64,000 nt of DNA from Latrodectus hesperus (GCA_037975125.1 JAJQOW010000014.1:3564752-3628751), one strand, 5' to 3'. Positions 1-17,929 are shown, counted from the first letter of the stretch. A program made the numbers and translations. Notes: generated by a model from the letters alone, not told the origin.

Positions 1-340
1 CCAACTGCCAATTCAATGAATGGTGGCGCACTTGAGAGCTCTAAATTGAATTACTATTCTAGGTATTTCGCCGAAAAGGCGCTTAAAAGTTTGCGCCTCA
101 ATTCAGAACGTCGGTTTTCATTTCATTCAGCCTGTCAGGACTCTCTTTGTTTCACTAAAAGAAGAAATAAATGTATCACTGATTAAGGAATCTTGAGAGA
201 AGTTTAATCGAAAGTAGAAAAGGGCCACGTTAATTCCTTTGAGAGTTATCAGATACTGCTATGGTAGTATTATGTACAAAAAAATTAGATAGTTTCCTGA
301 AGAACTTTATTTTTAATCTTCAATAAGTTTTTTTTTTTTA
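1..340. other. Lower-AT unique sequence at left edge, no gene seen
   Basis: Positions 1-240 are visibly less AT-rich than what follows and contain no simple repeats. I see no open frame of note. The GCGCC motif recurs around 65-105. It could be a conserved noncoding piece or the edge of an exon lying outside the window; nothing in the sequence decides between these. Confidence 0.4.
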
Positions 341-1160
341 AATGAAATGTATTAATTTTTTTAAGTTTTTTTAATTTTCATAAAAAAAACCAAAAGAGAT
401 TTGATTTTGCATATTATTTATGGACATTAATATACATGATATGAAATAACTTAACGTATTTCAATTTGAAAGCCGACAGATGGCTGAGTGGTTAGCGCTC
501 CTGACTCCTGACCTGTGTGTCCTGGGTTCGAATACCAGTTCGGGCATGGAAGTTACTTTCTCTCTCTGTGTTTCTCTATCCTTTCTTCTGTGATGATGTA
601 TGAATGTGGCCCACCCTATAAATGGGTTTATGGTGGTATGACGCAGGTAAAGCTACTCGCCTCCGTGACTTCGTTCTCAGGTACCCACTGGGTAACTACA
701 AATAAGTAGCAGTTTCTGGCCTTATTTTGAAATAGGGTTCAACCCTCAAGTGCCCGCCTTTGGAAAAAAATTTCTGTTTGAAAAGAAAACAAACGAAATA
801 TGCTGTTAGAATTTAATTTGTTTCAAATATTTTTATCTTTATGTAAAATGTATTAATTTTTTCCCATTTTTTTATTTTTTATAAAAGAACAATTTTGATT
901 TTGATTATTATTTATAGACATTAGTTTACAAGATATGAAATATTTTAGTGTACTTCACTTCGATAAGAATACAAATGAAAGATGTTGTTAATATTAGAAT
1001 ATAATATCCATCAAATTTTTTTATCATTATATTTAGTGCTTCCTCCATTAGTAATATTTAAATTTTGAATTATTATTCATTTTATAAATAAACGTTATAT
1101 TTTGTCTTAAATTTAAATATACTTCACCAAATCGCTAATAAATTACTTATAAATATCAAT
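341..1160 (+). repeat. Old tandem duplication, about 195-bp unit, interrupted by a SINE
   Basis: The segment about 341-471 resembles about 838-968. Both hold a run like ATGTATTAATTTTTT, then GATTTTG..TATTATTTAT.GACATTA, then GATATGAAATA, in the same order. The part just after the SINE (777-840, TTTGAAAAGAAAACAAACGA) matches the part just after the second unit (963-1030). Removing the SINE gives a period near 195 bp. A weaker third unit seems to continue to about 1160. The units are well diverged, perhaps 75-80% identical by eye, so the duplication is old. No coding function is seen. Confidence 0.6.
472..776 (+). mobile_element. SINE, family A, tRNA-derived, near full length
   Basis: The element begins GCCGACAGATGGCTGAGTGG. 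An RNA polymerase III A box (TGGCTGAGTGG, 481-491) and B box (GGTTCGAATACC, 525-536) lie at tRNA-like spacing, so the head is tRNA-derived. A non-tRNA body follows with a CCACCCTATAAATGGG core (about 609-627) and an A-rich 3' end near 764-770. A TTTGAAA repeat at 465-471 and 777-783 fits a short target-site duplication, and the tandem-repeat neighbour at 963 shows the empty site. A second copy lies inverted at 54325-54624. The frame of 64 codons at 515-709 is inside the SINE and is not a gene. Confidence 0.8.
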
Positions 1161-2851
<1,691 letters not shown>

Positions 2852-2955
2852 TCTCTCCCTCTCTCTCTTTCTGTGGCACGACAGCCCATGTGGGCCAAAG
2901 TCTACAGTGCCTATCTCTGTTTTTCTGACAGAGGGTCCCTGAGGTGTAAAGCATG
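2852..2955 (-). repeat. Possible 3' end scrap of a dispersed repeat
   Basis: An island of lower AT holds a CT-rich run (2852-2872) followed by CTGTGGCACGACAGCCCATG and TGGGCC. Read on the minus strand this is GGGCTGTCGTGCCAC followed by a GA-rich run, a layout reminiscent of the 3' ends of some arthropod LINEs with a short-repeat tail. This is a resemblance only; no coding part is present. Confidence 0.35.
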
Positions 2956-4468
2956 TAACAATTAGGTAGTCAAGCTAAAAAATAAACATAAGGAAAAAAT
3001 GTTTTAGTGTATGAAAGGCATTATAATATGACTTTTAAGATCTTGACTCGTTAGAAGTCAATTATTATGACATCAGAGTTATGCCATTGGGAGATGCCCA
3101 CATTGCAGCTAGCAATACTTTATACGATACATTTGCCTATCTTTTATTGCCAAAGAAGAAATACTAAGAAACAATCAGAGCTTAGGTAATTAATTAACAA
3201 TTAAAACGTAATACAATTATATTATTCACGCTTACTACAAAAAATATCTTTGTACACAATTCTGAGCTTAAAAGTAATGACCAGCATAAAACACAGAAGC
3301 TCACTGAAACCTAGAGTTTATTGTGCAATCATAAAAGTAAAATATTTTAATTAAAAAGTCACAATTGAACAATAAGCAAGAGAGAAAATTACTTTGAAGC
3401 CAAAGATAATAAATTTTCAAGCATGCGCCATTTATAAAAGTAGAAAGAAACTGAAAATTAAAATGGAATATTTTCCTCATTTTACGTAAAAAATGAATTA
3501 AAAAGAATATTTTCAATATAACTACTCCCCTCTTAAGTTACATATTTTTATTTTCAAGCATTCATTTATTTTAGCTCAAGTATAAATCAACAAATTCTGC
3601 TTCAAAGCTTGGCATTCGTGCGAAGGTAAAGAATAGGGGTAAAATTTATTCACTTATTATTCAACCTGTACTTTCTATCACTGTTCTATGGCATTAAGAA
3701 TCAAGCTTCAATTTTAGGTAACTTGGAACATGAATAATGAGAGGAGAGGACAAATCTCATTCGATTTCCTTAGTCTTTTTCATCACTCTTCCCCAAAATT
3801 ATTTGCATAAACGGTTGCTATACCTAACTCTTTGTTTGGGAAATGATTCGAAACTTGGGTGCGTTCTTCAGTGATCCAAAGGAGGAAAATAAAAGGAAAT
3901 ATCAGCGAAGTGTTGATGTGAAGTTTTAAAACATTTACTGATATATTGCAATCATGCATGCAATATATTTATATTAATTATATCTTTATAAAATATTTTA
4001 TTAATAAGTTATTTTAGGGAAATGCATTTTTCTGTAAATAAGAATAATTTTGAATTTTAATTTGTACTTATTATAATAACTTTTTATGTAATATTTGATT
4101 TGACTTAATGTACATTTGTCGGTAAATAATTAACAATGATATAAACTAAAATGTTTTTTACACCTAATTTTGGCAATCTTATCCTTAAATAAACACATAC
4201 ATACTTATTAATACACACACACACACATATATACATGAATGATGATGACACACATTATTATAATGTTAAATAAATAGCAAATAAGGTAAGATTGTCTTTA
4301 ATTTAACATTATTTTCTCTGTTTAAATCCACACATCAGTAGAATTAGTAAATGAGATTATATTCATCTCAGAAAACTTAATTACATGTTTTCTATGCCAT
4401 ATTTTTTTTTATTTAAATGAATATTTTTATAAAACCTATTTTCTCAGATGGTAAAAAAAACAACCATT
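2956..4468. other. AT-rich filler
   Basis: No gene or element recognised. A short (AC)n/(AT)n patch lies at 4213-4232. Around 3600-3900 the AT content is a little lower, with no frame of interest. Confidence 0.5.
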
Positions 4469-5315
4469 AATATCCAAAGTACCTGGAACCAGGGGGTATG
4501 CGTACCCCTCTGGGGCTTGAGCTAGCCACCAGGCGCATCGGAAGGTGGTGGATCGCCGAACGTCCTGTAGGAATGACAGGATATCCTTGAATATAGAATA
4601 AGAGGCCGCGAACCAGCTCCCGTAAACCCTGGTGTTATGCGATCCGTGCCTATGGCTAATTGGCACCGCGGTATTGGTGTCTTAACGGAGCCTCTAGTTG
4701 CCTGGCAAACTTCTAGAGTAATTTGCCTTGCCCAGTATCTCAGGCAATGCTGGGTGGACTTATATTACCTGAGCTTATTAATTGTTATCTTGTGGCTGAA
4801 AAGACACAAGAAATAACAAATCTTTCTGCATTTGCAGGTGAAGCCTCTGAAGTAGACCTTTCTGAAAAAGACAAGGGAATTCAGAGGCAATCTTGTAAAG
4901 GGGCAGCAATGAATCCTTCACTTGAGGTAGAAATGACCTCCAAACCATCTTCTTCTGGTGAAAGTCAGGAAGCTATCCCTAGCATGACTGACTTTCTGAC
5001 AAGATGGGATTGTTTCAGCAAGACCCTATCTGCTGGAAATGTCAAACGCAAGAGGAAATGGCAGAGCATATCATTTATGAATGCGAGGCTCTTGCCCTCC
5101 CTAGATTAACTTCTTTAGGCATCATCCATACTAGAGAGTTACACCTAGGCTCCATTAAAGGGTTATCATACTTTATTAATAAAGTGGGTGACCCGAGCAA
5201 CTGGAACTAGGAAACATTGGGTTTGGAGTTAATGGTACAAAATGCTGATAAAAGCAGAGGTGCCCAATGACATACAAACCCAACCTTAAGAAGAAGAAGA
5301 AGAATATCCAAAGTA
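4469..5315 (+). mobile_element. Non-autonomous LINE-derived element, copy 1, with 13-bp target-site duplication
   Basis: The insertion is defined by a perfect direct repeat AATATCCAAAGTA at 4469-4481 and 5303-5315. The element itself is 4482-5302 (821 bp). Its 3' end is an (AAG)n tail (5288-5302), the mark of target-primed reverse transcription by a LINE. The 5' end starts with a palindrome (CCTGGAACCAGG, 4482-4493) and a GC-rich hairpin (4489-4513: CCAG-GGGGTA, loop TGCG, TACCCC-T-CTGG). The last 200 bp of coding sequence give the C-terminal tail of a LINE ORF2. The preceding roughly 500 bp do not look like reverse transcriptase in any frame I read. An inverted, closely similar copy lies at 15454-16210. 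Confidence 0.85.
5004..5210 (+). pseudogene. C-terminal fragment of a LINE ORF2 (zinc-knuckle-like tail)
   Basis: This 68-codon frame ends the protein-coding part of the LINE-derived element. It shows a CX2CX8HX4C pattern (CWKC, then EH, then YEC) at residues about 10-26, followed by a Leu-rich LPRLTSLGI stretch and a FINKVG end. This arrangement is typical of the extreme C-terminus of non-LTR retrotransposon ORF2 proteins, beyond the reverse transcriptase and any RNase H domain, where it is thought to help bind RNA. Upstream in the same frame are stops at 4989-4991 and a TAG just before it, so no longer protein can be made. The first Met is incidental. The sister copy shares the TGA and the same upstream sequence, so the truncation belongs to the family and is not private damage. 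Confidence 0.7.
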
Positions 5316-6089
5316 TAAAATTTTGTACTGAAGAGGAAATAAAAAGAAATTTCCCCTTTCAACATTATTAAGTCAAAATCTAGAGGCACTTGTGTTAAGT
5401 AAAAAATTATATTTTTATCCTTGAAAATGGGAATAAAATGTTCTAGTTTTTTGATATTTTTTAAATTTTTAAATGATATTTTTATACTGATATTTTTAAA
5501 ATTTTTATTAATTTTATCAGATTTCCATTAAATTATTAATCCTAATAAAATTTTCATAGCTAGATAAAATACAATAGCTAGATTAATTATCTTAATAAGA
5601 GTTGAATTTCACATTCTTTATTGTTTCTCATGGAATTTAAGGGAGGAATATCATTTTGTTATAATTCTTTAACTTATATATATTTTAATTTACCATAACG
5701 ATAATAAGTATTAATCAATAGGTTCCATTTCTCAGACATTTGACATTTAGCAGTTTCACTGAATAAATTTAAACTTCCTTAAAAATAATCTATCTTGATA
5801 AAAGCAGAATACTGCAAAACATTTTCTCTTTCTTTTATAACCCTTATTAAAAATGTTTCCTTATTTTGCTTAAGTGATCGCTCTATATTTACTTCATAAT
5901 TAATTAACAATCATTTATTATATAATAGCGGTAACATTTATTCCCTTGCATTTTTTTCTATACTAATAGGGTTTCTTATATAAATGAAAAAGATATACGG
6001 TAAATTCTTTTCCTTGAACATAAATTTCCTAATACTGTTCCAATAAAAATACCTCATCTATGCTTTCTTGTTCTACTTCTGATTTACGT
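5316..6089. other. AT-rich filler
   Basis: Nothing recognisable. The 60-codon reverse frame at 5207-5389 runs across the LINE tail and its flank and is not a gene. Confidence 0.55.
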
Positions 6090-6400
6090 AAAGAGTTGTG
6101 TCGGCAGCCATCCATAATAAAGAAAGCTAATGGAAAATTCCTCGGGAACAATTAAACTCTACGTCTCCTTGTCGACCGGCCATTATTTATAACACTGCAT
6201 TCCCAAAGGTGTAATAATCATAACACAACCCCTTTCAGAGGCAGGTAAACAATTCTAAATCACTAGTCTTCTCGTGGAAGAGGGCTGCCATAAGTCTGCT
6301 AACGTGATTAACATATTTTACGACGCTCTTATAGCGGCAAGTTTAACTAACCAAGATTGCAGATTGTCGAAACTCAGGTTATCAAATTTAGATGTGTGAA
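6090..6400. other. Lower-AT block, candidate conserved noncoding element
   Basis: This 300-bp block stands out from its surroundings in base composition and lacks repeats. No frame is open across it. It holds a GTAAACAA forkhead-type site (6245-6252) and CCATTATTTATAAC (6180-6193), which resembles a Hox/Cdx site. Motif matches of this length occur by chance, so a regulatory role is inference only. Confidence 0.3.
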
Positions 6401-9128
6401 AATAAATGTGTGAAAGGTGTATTAAGATTTCTTTTATGTTTTAGAATTTTGTATTTAAATTCTGATGTATTATTTGATATTTTAATATGGATTTTTAATT
6501 TAACATTTCATAATTAAATTGATGTTTTGGTAGGTAAATAAAAATTTTTATATTCTTATGATTTTTATATTTGAACGATTTTTTCTAACAAAAATTAAAA
6601 AAAGAGGTAACTTTTAAATCTTACAATTTTACTTTTAACTACATATGTTAGTAAATGAGTAAAGTTCATATTAGAAATTTATAATGATGTATGTTTTTGT
6701 GAAATGTATTTCGTAAAGAAAAACTATAACACACATAGAATTGAATTTTGAATGGAAGAAGAAAGAGAAAAATGTTCTTTCATCATTAAACTATTTAAAT
6801 CACGATTAAAATTCCATTGTGTTAAATTAAAATGTAATTTTTAAGCTGAAAATAGGAATAAAGACACAGATTTAAATTTTCATTCATTTTTATAAAATTT
6901 AGCAGTCTGAATGCAATTTTTTTGAATTTGTTAATATTTTTTATATTTGAACAAAATTAAGAATAAATCTATCTTAAAAAACTATGACAGATTACATTGT
7001 TGACAGCAGAAATTAGAAGTCATACTTGAAAAGAAATAAGTAACAAAAATTAATGAGACAGTAGCTATTTTAAATTATCAGTTTTTTATTTATTTCTTAA
7101 GTTAAAGAAAATCAATAATAAATATAATAAATTTAAAAAATGGTAAAAAAATAATTTTTATAAATTTCGTAGGGGAAATAAGAATGTTCATTGGACAAGC
7201 AATTAAAATTTCATTTATAAAACTATAAATTTATAATCTTATTTATCAAAATAGCAAAATTTAAAAACCTTAGTTGCTGTTTCAGTAGAACTATTCCATC
7301 TTAGTGAAGTTTCAAAATATAGACTGATATGAGCTCTTTTCACTAAATTATGTCGCGGTAAATTCTGTAACTTAATTGTATGTTTCATTAAAATATTTTT
7401 TTAAAAAATATAGAAAAATAATAAACATAAAATGCCATATCCTACACTTGCTTAACTTCACACAATATTTAAAGGTGATTAAATTCTATAATTTTCATTA
7501 GATGTGGTCAAAATTAAATGCATTTTTATCACCACATCTAGTCAAACAGCGCTGCTTTCTGTTCTTCAGACAAAGAAAAAATTAAACGTTACGAATCAAA
7601 CCGAAATCTTTAAAATTATTTGTGAAACAAAACTAAAGATGCTTAAAACTAATAGTTTAATTTTTTGTTAATATTTTTTTAAATTTGTATAAATATAATT
7701 TTTGTAAAATAACATGACAAGTAATTTTAATTACGTTTTTCTTTTCCTTCTGAAAATATTGTTCAATATTATTCCACATAATAAATACTTCTAAAAGTTA
7801 TGATAAATCAATAATAAAATTTACTTTTAAAATTATTCTAAATATTCATAATTAATAGCAAGCTTAGCTATGCAAAATATTTGACTATTATTTTAAATAT
7901 TTAAAAAAAACATTGCATAAATCTGTACTCAATTTTTATAAATTTAAACTTTGTTTCTGGATTAATAATAGATATTCAGGAATTTTTTTTATTTGGAGGT
8001 TTTCGTTTATTTTGTATACATTCAGGAAAGAAATTGCGATCTTGAAAACTTTTAGCAATTTAAATATGTTCTACAATACAATTTTATTTTTGATAATATA
8101 AAATAATATCAATATTATAATATTTGGTACAATACTACATAAAACAACATTTTGTAGTTCATAGTATTTTCAAAGTATGTATATTTATTATTTTAAAACA
8201 TTCATAACATCAAATAACATTTATTTAAAGTCGTCATCTCGATATAAAATATAAATTTACTATTTTTTAAAAATGTGTCAAAAATAATAAGTTTCCTAAT
8301 TAATGTTTACAGAAATGGTAATTATAAGACGTTAAATAATATGATTTTCACATACACATGTTAAACCAGTAATGAAAATTTTAAATATATATTTTGAATT
8401 ATTTTAAGATATTTTATAATAAAGTGTTTCAAAAAAATAAAAAAATAACATTTTTTACAATAAAACAATATCAAACATGAATTAAGGAACAAATGTAAAA
8501 TGAAAAAAATGAACTCATAAAAGCTTACTTCTTGCGAAATCTAATATGTTGGCTTTTTTATGACTTCAAAAAGAATCATGGAATTTTTTGAACAAAAATT
8601 TCAAGAAAAATAAATTTTTAATTACGTTTTTCTCTTTGTGGACAAAATTTTTTAATTAAAACTTAAAATAGGTTATTTCACACAAAGGGCATTACAAAAT
8701 TAAAACACTCGTATTTTTAGGAAAAAATGTTTTACTAACTACTGTTTCAATATTTAACTTAATTTTATTACAAAAGTATGCTTTTAACAAATTTTCTTCA
8801 AAAATATGTGTTTTACTTATTTAAATATATTAAGAGATAGTACTGTGTTTTTTGGTTAGATAAGTAGTTTTTTATGTTTTGAAATAACTCATGCATATAC
8901 TTATTATGGAAGTTTCCTTATATGAAAATATACATCTCTTATTAAAACATTGCAAAACAAAATTTATTTCTTCTCATAATTCTTCATATTTTTAAGCTTT
9001 TCTTTAATACTTTAACAAATTAACACTTTTCAAATAATTGCTAACTAGATTTAAAGATTTTTGTTATTAAAATAGTTATTTCGTTATTGTATGAACATTT
9101 AAAACTTTGTTTATAGTTAAATGTATTG
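6401..9128. other. AT-rich filler, 2.7 kb
   Basis: Long stretch of A/T runs with no gene, element or strong repeat. The 62-codon frame at 7913-8101 is Phe/Ile/Lys-rich background. Confidence 0.6.
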
Positions 9129-9829
<701 letters not shown>

Positions 9830-10315
9830 CACCATTTAAATGCTTCTAGAGACGCAGCATCTAATGTCATGACAGTGGAAAAAGAAAAGCTGAGGGAAAT
9901 AGACCAACTGGTATTGAAATGTTTTAGGATTTCTAAAAAGAAAACTAATGCTCCTGATGAGGCCACAGATTTCAATCCGCACTAGAATACTCCAATGGCA
10001 ATTAATACTGATAAGAGTAACCTTCGTGAAAATAACAATACTGAAAAGCAACAATCCTCAATGCATTGGTTAGAAATGTTAAAGTAAATTATTATCTGCT
10101 TGGTTAATATAACTAAAAAACGATCACTATTAAAAGACATCGAACAATGTCTAAGTACATGAAAATAAATGGATAAACTCAAAAAAATGACGTCGTTTGC
10201 CCCTGGCAAGTACAGCTATCCATTAGTGCTGGCGGAAATATTCGATGAAAGAATTTATCTGAAAAATAAAAGAACGGGAGGACTAATAGAAAATATTTCA
10301 ATCAAATTTGCTTGA
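9830..10315 (+). pseudogene. Unidentified decayed coding-like sequence
   Basis: On the plus strand, short frames with balanced amino-acid composition follow one another. About 9833-9982 reads HLNASRDAASNV, then VEKEKLREIDQL, and ends at a TAG. 10187-10315 reads MTSFAPGKYSYPL, then LAEIFDERIYLKNKRTGG, and ends at a TGA. This is unlike the Ile/Lys/Asn/Phe background. I do not recognise the protein. It may be the remains of a retroelement or of a processed gene copy. Stops and apparent frame changes make it non-functional as read. The longest reverse frames here (9836-10054 and 9982-10209) have no known domain and are probably shadows. Confidence 0.3.
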
Positions 10316-11588
<1,273 letters not shown>

Positions 11589-11655
11589 TCCTGGTTAGTG
11601 CTCTGGACTTCAACAGTTAAGGGGTTCAAATTCCCTGTATGGGCATGAATATTTG
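11589..11655 (+). mobile_element. tRNA-like SINE head fragment
   Basis: TGGTTAGTGCTCTGGACTT is followed by a B-box-like GGTTCAAATTCC (11623-11634) and GGGCATGAATAT. The order and spacing match the heads of the SINEs at 472 and 53883, where B box is followed by GGGCATGGA. The body and tail are missing or too diverged to see. Confidence 0.55.
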
Positions 11656-11879
11656 TAGTTGTTAAGAATCTGCTTACTATATTACTCTAGGTATCAGATT
11701 AATTAGACTTCTTGTGCAAAAAATGACTTTTAATAACAAACATGCTGCGAAACACCTGCACTTATTATTGGATATCTTTTGGTTACCTCTTGTTTGAATA
11801 AATATCTTTTCTATGTTATTATATTTCTGTTATATTAAGTCTCGCGTGTATGTGGTTATACTGTTTATTTATATCTTGA
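11656..11879. other. AT-rich filler
   Basis: No recognisable feature; possibly includes decayed SINE or transposon sequence. Confidence 0.4.
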
Positions 11880-12010
11880 GAAGCGGTGTCTCAGCAAGAT
11901 AATGCACCCTAGCATGTTGCCGATATTAAAAAGTTGATCATTGGCCCTTGACTCCAGATCACTTCATTGATCCTTGTTCGGGCGTTTTAATCGCGTCTCT
12001 TAAACAAAAC
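11880..12010 (+). pseudogene. Tc1-like transposase scrap
   Basis: In the frame starting at 11883 the sequence reads AVSQQDNAP, a TAG stop at 11910-11912, then HVADIKK. QQDNAP.HVA is the neighbourhood of the second catalytic Asp of Tc1-like transposases. After a frame change, 11940-11970 reads WPLTPDH, which recalls the W-P-x-x-SPD stretch before the catalytic Glu. Only about 40 codons are recognisable, with no inverted repeats, so this is a fossil. It is weaker evidence than the two full elements at 25.7 and 43.7 kb, and a chance match cannot be excluded. Confidence 0.45.
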
Positions 12011-15239
<3,229 letters not shown>

Positions 15240-15453
15240 AGCCAAGTCTGCGATCTCTTCATCATGGTGTTCTCTCCATCTGATGATTAGTATGGTGACT
15301 GGCCACCAGGAGGGGCTGTCACTTTTAAAGGTATTCCTGTGCAGCAAACAGTATTATTAGGACTAGGAAGTGAACACATAAAAATGTCTTAAAGTTGACT
15401 AACAAAGGAAGATCTTCACCATGTGCAGAAAATACAACATTACGTACTTTGCC
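15240..15453. other. Lower-AT sequence beside the LINE copy
   Basis: Balanced sequence (for example CTGGCCACCAGGAGGGGCTG near 15300) adjoining the LINE tail. It may be an older repeat into which the LINE copy inserted. Not identified. Confidence 0.3.
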
Positions 15454-16210
15454 CTTCTTCTTCTTCTTAGAATTGGGTTTGTATGTCATTGGGCACCTCT
15501 GCTTTTATCAGCATTTTGTACCATTAACTTCAAACCCAATGTTTCCTAGTTCCAGCTGCTCGGGTCACCCACTCTATTAATAAAATCCGAAAACCCTTTA
15601 ATGGAGTCTAGGTGTAATTCTCTAGAGTGGATGATGCCTAAAGAAATTAATCTAGGGAGGGCAAGAGCCTCACATTCGTAAATGATATGCTCAGCCATTT
15701 CCTCTTGCGTATGACATTTCCAGTAGATAGGGTCTTGCTGAAACAATCCCATCTGGTCAGAAAGTCAGTCATGCTAGGGATAGCTTCCTGACTTTCACCA
15801 GAAGAAGATGGTTTGGAGGTCATTTCTACCTCAAGTGAAGGATTCATTGCTGCCTCTTTACAAGATTGCCTCTGAATTCCCTTATCTTTTCAGAAAGGTC
15901 TACTTCAAAGGCTTCACCTGCAAATGCAGAAAGGTTTGTTATTTCTTGTGTCTTTTCAGCCACAAGATGACAATTAAAAAGCTCAGGTAATATAAGTCCA
16001 CCCAGCATTGCCTGAGTTACTGGGCAAGACAAATTACTCTAGAAGTTCGCCAGGCAACTAGAGGCTCCGTTAAGACACCAATACAGTGGTGCCAATTAGC
16101 CCTAGGCATGGATCGCATAACACCAGGGTTTACGGGAGCTGGTTCGTGGCCTCTGATTCTATATTCAAGGCTATCCTGTCATTCCTACAGGACATTCGGC
16201 GATCCACCAC
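15454..16210 (-). mobile_element. Non-autonomous LINE-derived element, copy 2 (inverted)
   Basis: Read on the minus strand this matches 4543-5302 along its whole length, at roughly 95% identity by eye. It ends in the same (AAG)n tail, seen here as CTT repeats at 15454-15468. The 5' end, near 16210, is truncated: it begins at GGTGGTGGATCGCC, so about 60 bp of the 5' end of copy 1, including the hairpin, are missing. I find no clear target-site duplication. The same ORF2 tail and the same upstream sequence are present, which supports a real non-autonomous family. Confidence 0.85.
15546..15752 (-). pseudogene. C-terminal fragment of a LINE ORF2, copy 2
   Basis: This 68-codon frame corresponds residue by residue to 5004-5210 of copy 1. 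The first Cys of the CX2C pair is replaced by Tyr (YWKC), so the zinc-knuckle-like motif is broken. Other differences are conservative. The upstream in-frame TGA of copy 1 is also present. The protein cannot be a working reverse transcriptase; the copy must have been moved by a full-length relative elsewhere in the genome. Confidence 0.7.
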
Positions 16211-17373
16211 CGGCGATTTTTTTTAGTTTACTTGGTTTTTAAATATCTTTAAGCACTTTAATTGTTAAAAGTAAAAACAAAATAAGAGATTTAAGCTTTA
16301 ATAAAAATAATTAATGTTTTCGTTAATTTTCCGTATTCGATTTTATAACTTTCGCATTATTTCCATTGAATATTCTGTAATTCAACTAAAATATTTGTGA
16401 AAAAAACACTCCAGAATATAAGAATGAAAGATAGACGTTATGTGATATTATATATTTCTATATATGCTATTATTATCATATTTTATCTGACTTGAAATAT
16501 TTTTAAAAAATTAAATTATGGGAATTTTCACTACAAACTTTTAAAGATTTATTTGCGAAGTTAATTATAAAATACTATATTTAAATTTTAGCAATTTTTT
16601 ATATAGTAATTTTATTTCACAGAAATATGTACTTTAAGAATATTTAAACTGTCAAAAATGTTTTATACATTTTATTGTAATTATGCATATGAATATAACT
16701 GATATGATTTTAAAATTTTAATTATAACAATTAATATATTAATATGAAAACATGGTTAATTTTCCTAGACATTTATTAATAACTAAATTACAGTGGTACA
16801 TGTAATGAATTGACGAATTTTATTAATTGTACTGTTATTTGAAGACAAAAATTATTTTTTGTAAGTTTAAATCTCTTCAAACAAAATATTTTATATAGTT
16901 AGTTAGTTATATAGTTATAAAAGAATTTCAAGTTATGCTGAATATCATTGAATTCTTAAAAAAGGGTATTGTGCTAAAGTATAAACAGTTGATTTCTCTT
17001 TTACTATAGGAATTCATATAAATATTTTAATTGCAAAAAAGTTTAATCTACTTTTATAAAGGTATTTTTGAAATATTGAACTTTATATTATAAAATATTT
17101 TATAACCGTTGACTTTTCCTATAAACGTCCAAAATCGTAAAGTTTTATCGTAAAAGTACTTTATTTTGTGACAGTAAATATGAAATGAAATGAAATGAAT
17201 ACGGCAACTGTTAGTAGCAAACAAACATTGGCTGAAAATTTTATTTTAGATTTTACGATTGCGTTTGTCATTGTTTTCCTACATTTTTGTATTTGAAATA
17301 AATTATTCATAATTCATAAGCAACAGCAATTATAAAATCCATTTCACAGATTGTTAAATCTTTCAAAAAAGTT
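16211..17373. other. AT-rich filler
   Basis: No gene or element. A short (GAAAT)n patch lies near 17180-17198. Confidence 0.55.
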
Positions 17374-17426
17374 AAACGATTTAATATGATGTGCTATTTT
17401 AAATGTTATATCATATTAAATTGTTT
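17374..17426. repeat. Inverted repeat, 17-bp arms, 19-nt loop
   Basis: Arms 17374-17390 and 17410-17426 are complementary except for one G.T position. This could form a hairpin; such repeats are also expected by chance more often in AT-rich DNA. Confidence 0.6.
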
Positions 17427-17929
17427 TATTATTTACTTTATACAAATAAAAGTAATATTTTCATAATTGCTTGTAAGATCCTGCAAACAACTTTTTTGAG
17501 AAAATTTTACAAAAACTTTTAGAGTATTTCATTGCGAAATTTGAATTGCTGTAAAAGAGAAAGATTTGCACAATCTAAATATTAAAATATTTCTTAAATA
17601 AACGAGAAAATGTTGCTAGAAATAATGGCAATTCTATTTAATGAAAGATCAACTTTATCCAAAAATTTTTGTATTGGAAAGTTTATTTATATTTTTTATT
17701 AATTATAATTATTTACTTAAATACATTGGAAAAACATTTATAAATGAAGTTATTTCAGTGTGATATAGTAATATATCGTATATCAATAAAATATTGAACC
17801 AACTCTTTTGAAGAAGAAGGAAGAAGTACATCTGCTTTCTTTCAGATTAAGTTAGTTTTGAGGACAATATCTTAAGTAGTGATTGTCTTTATTCTGCTAA
17901 CTCTTAGAATAATTAACTCATCCATTTAT
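17427..17929. other. AT-rich filler
   Basis: Nothing recognisable. Confidence 0.5.

Noticed and set aside
481..545. Functional tRNA gene (also at 20918-20990, 53893-53955 and 58770-58830)
   Set aside because: A and B boxes are present but acceptor stems do not pair properly and each is followed by a SINE body and tail; these are SINE heads.
4436..4666. 76-codon minus-strand frame
   Set aside because: Antisense to the 5' part of the LINE-derived element and crosses its left border into unrelated flank.
4723..5109. 128-codon plus-strand frame in the LINE-derived element
   Set aside because: It runs across the ORF2 tail in the wrong frame at its 3' end, and the sister copy breaks it with a one-base difference near 15889, so it is not conserved as a protein.
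4469..5315. LTR retrotransposon or endogenous retrovirus
   Set aside because: No long terminal repeats; the (AAG)n tail and 13-bp target-site duplication mark LINE-type insertion.
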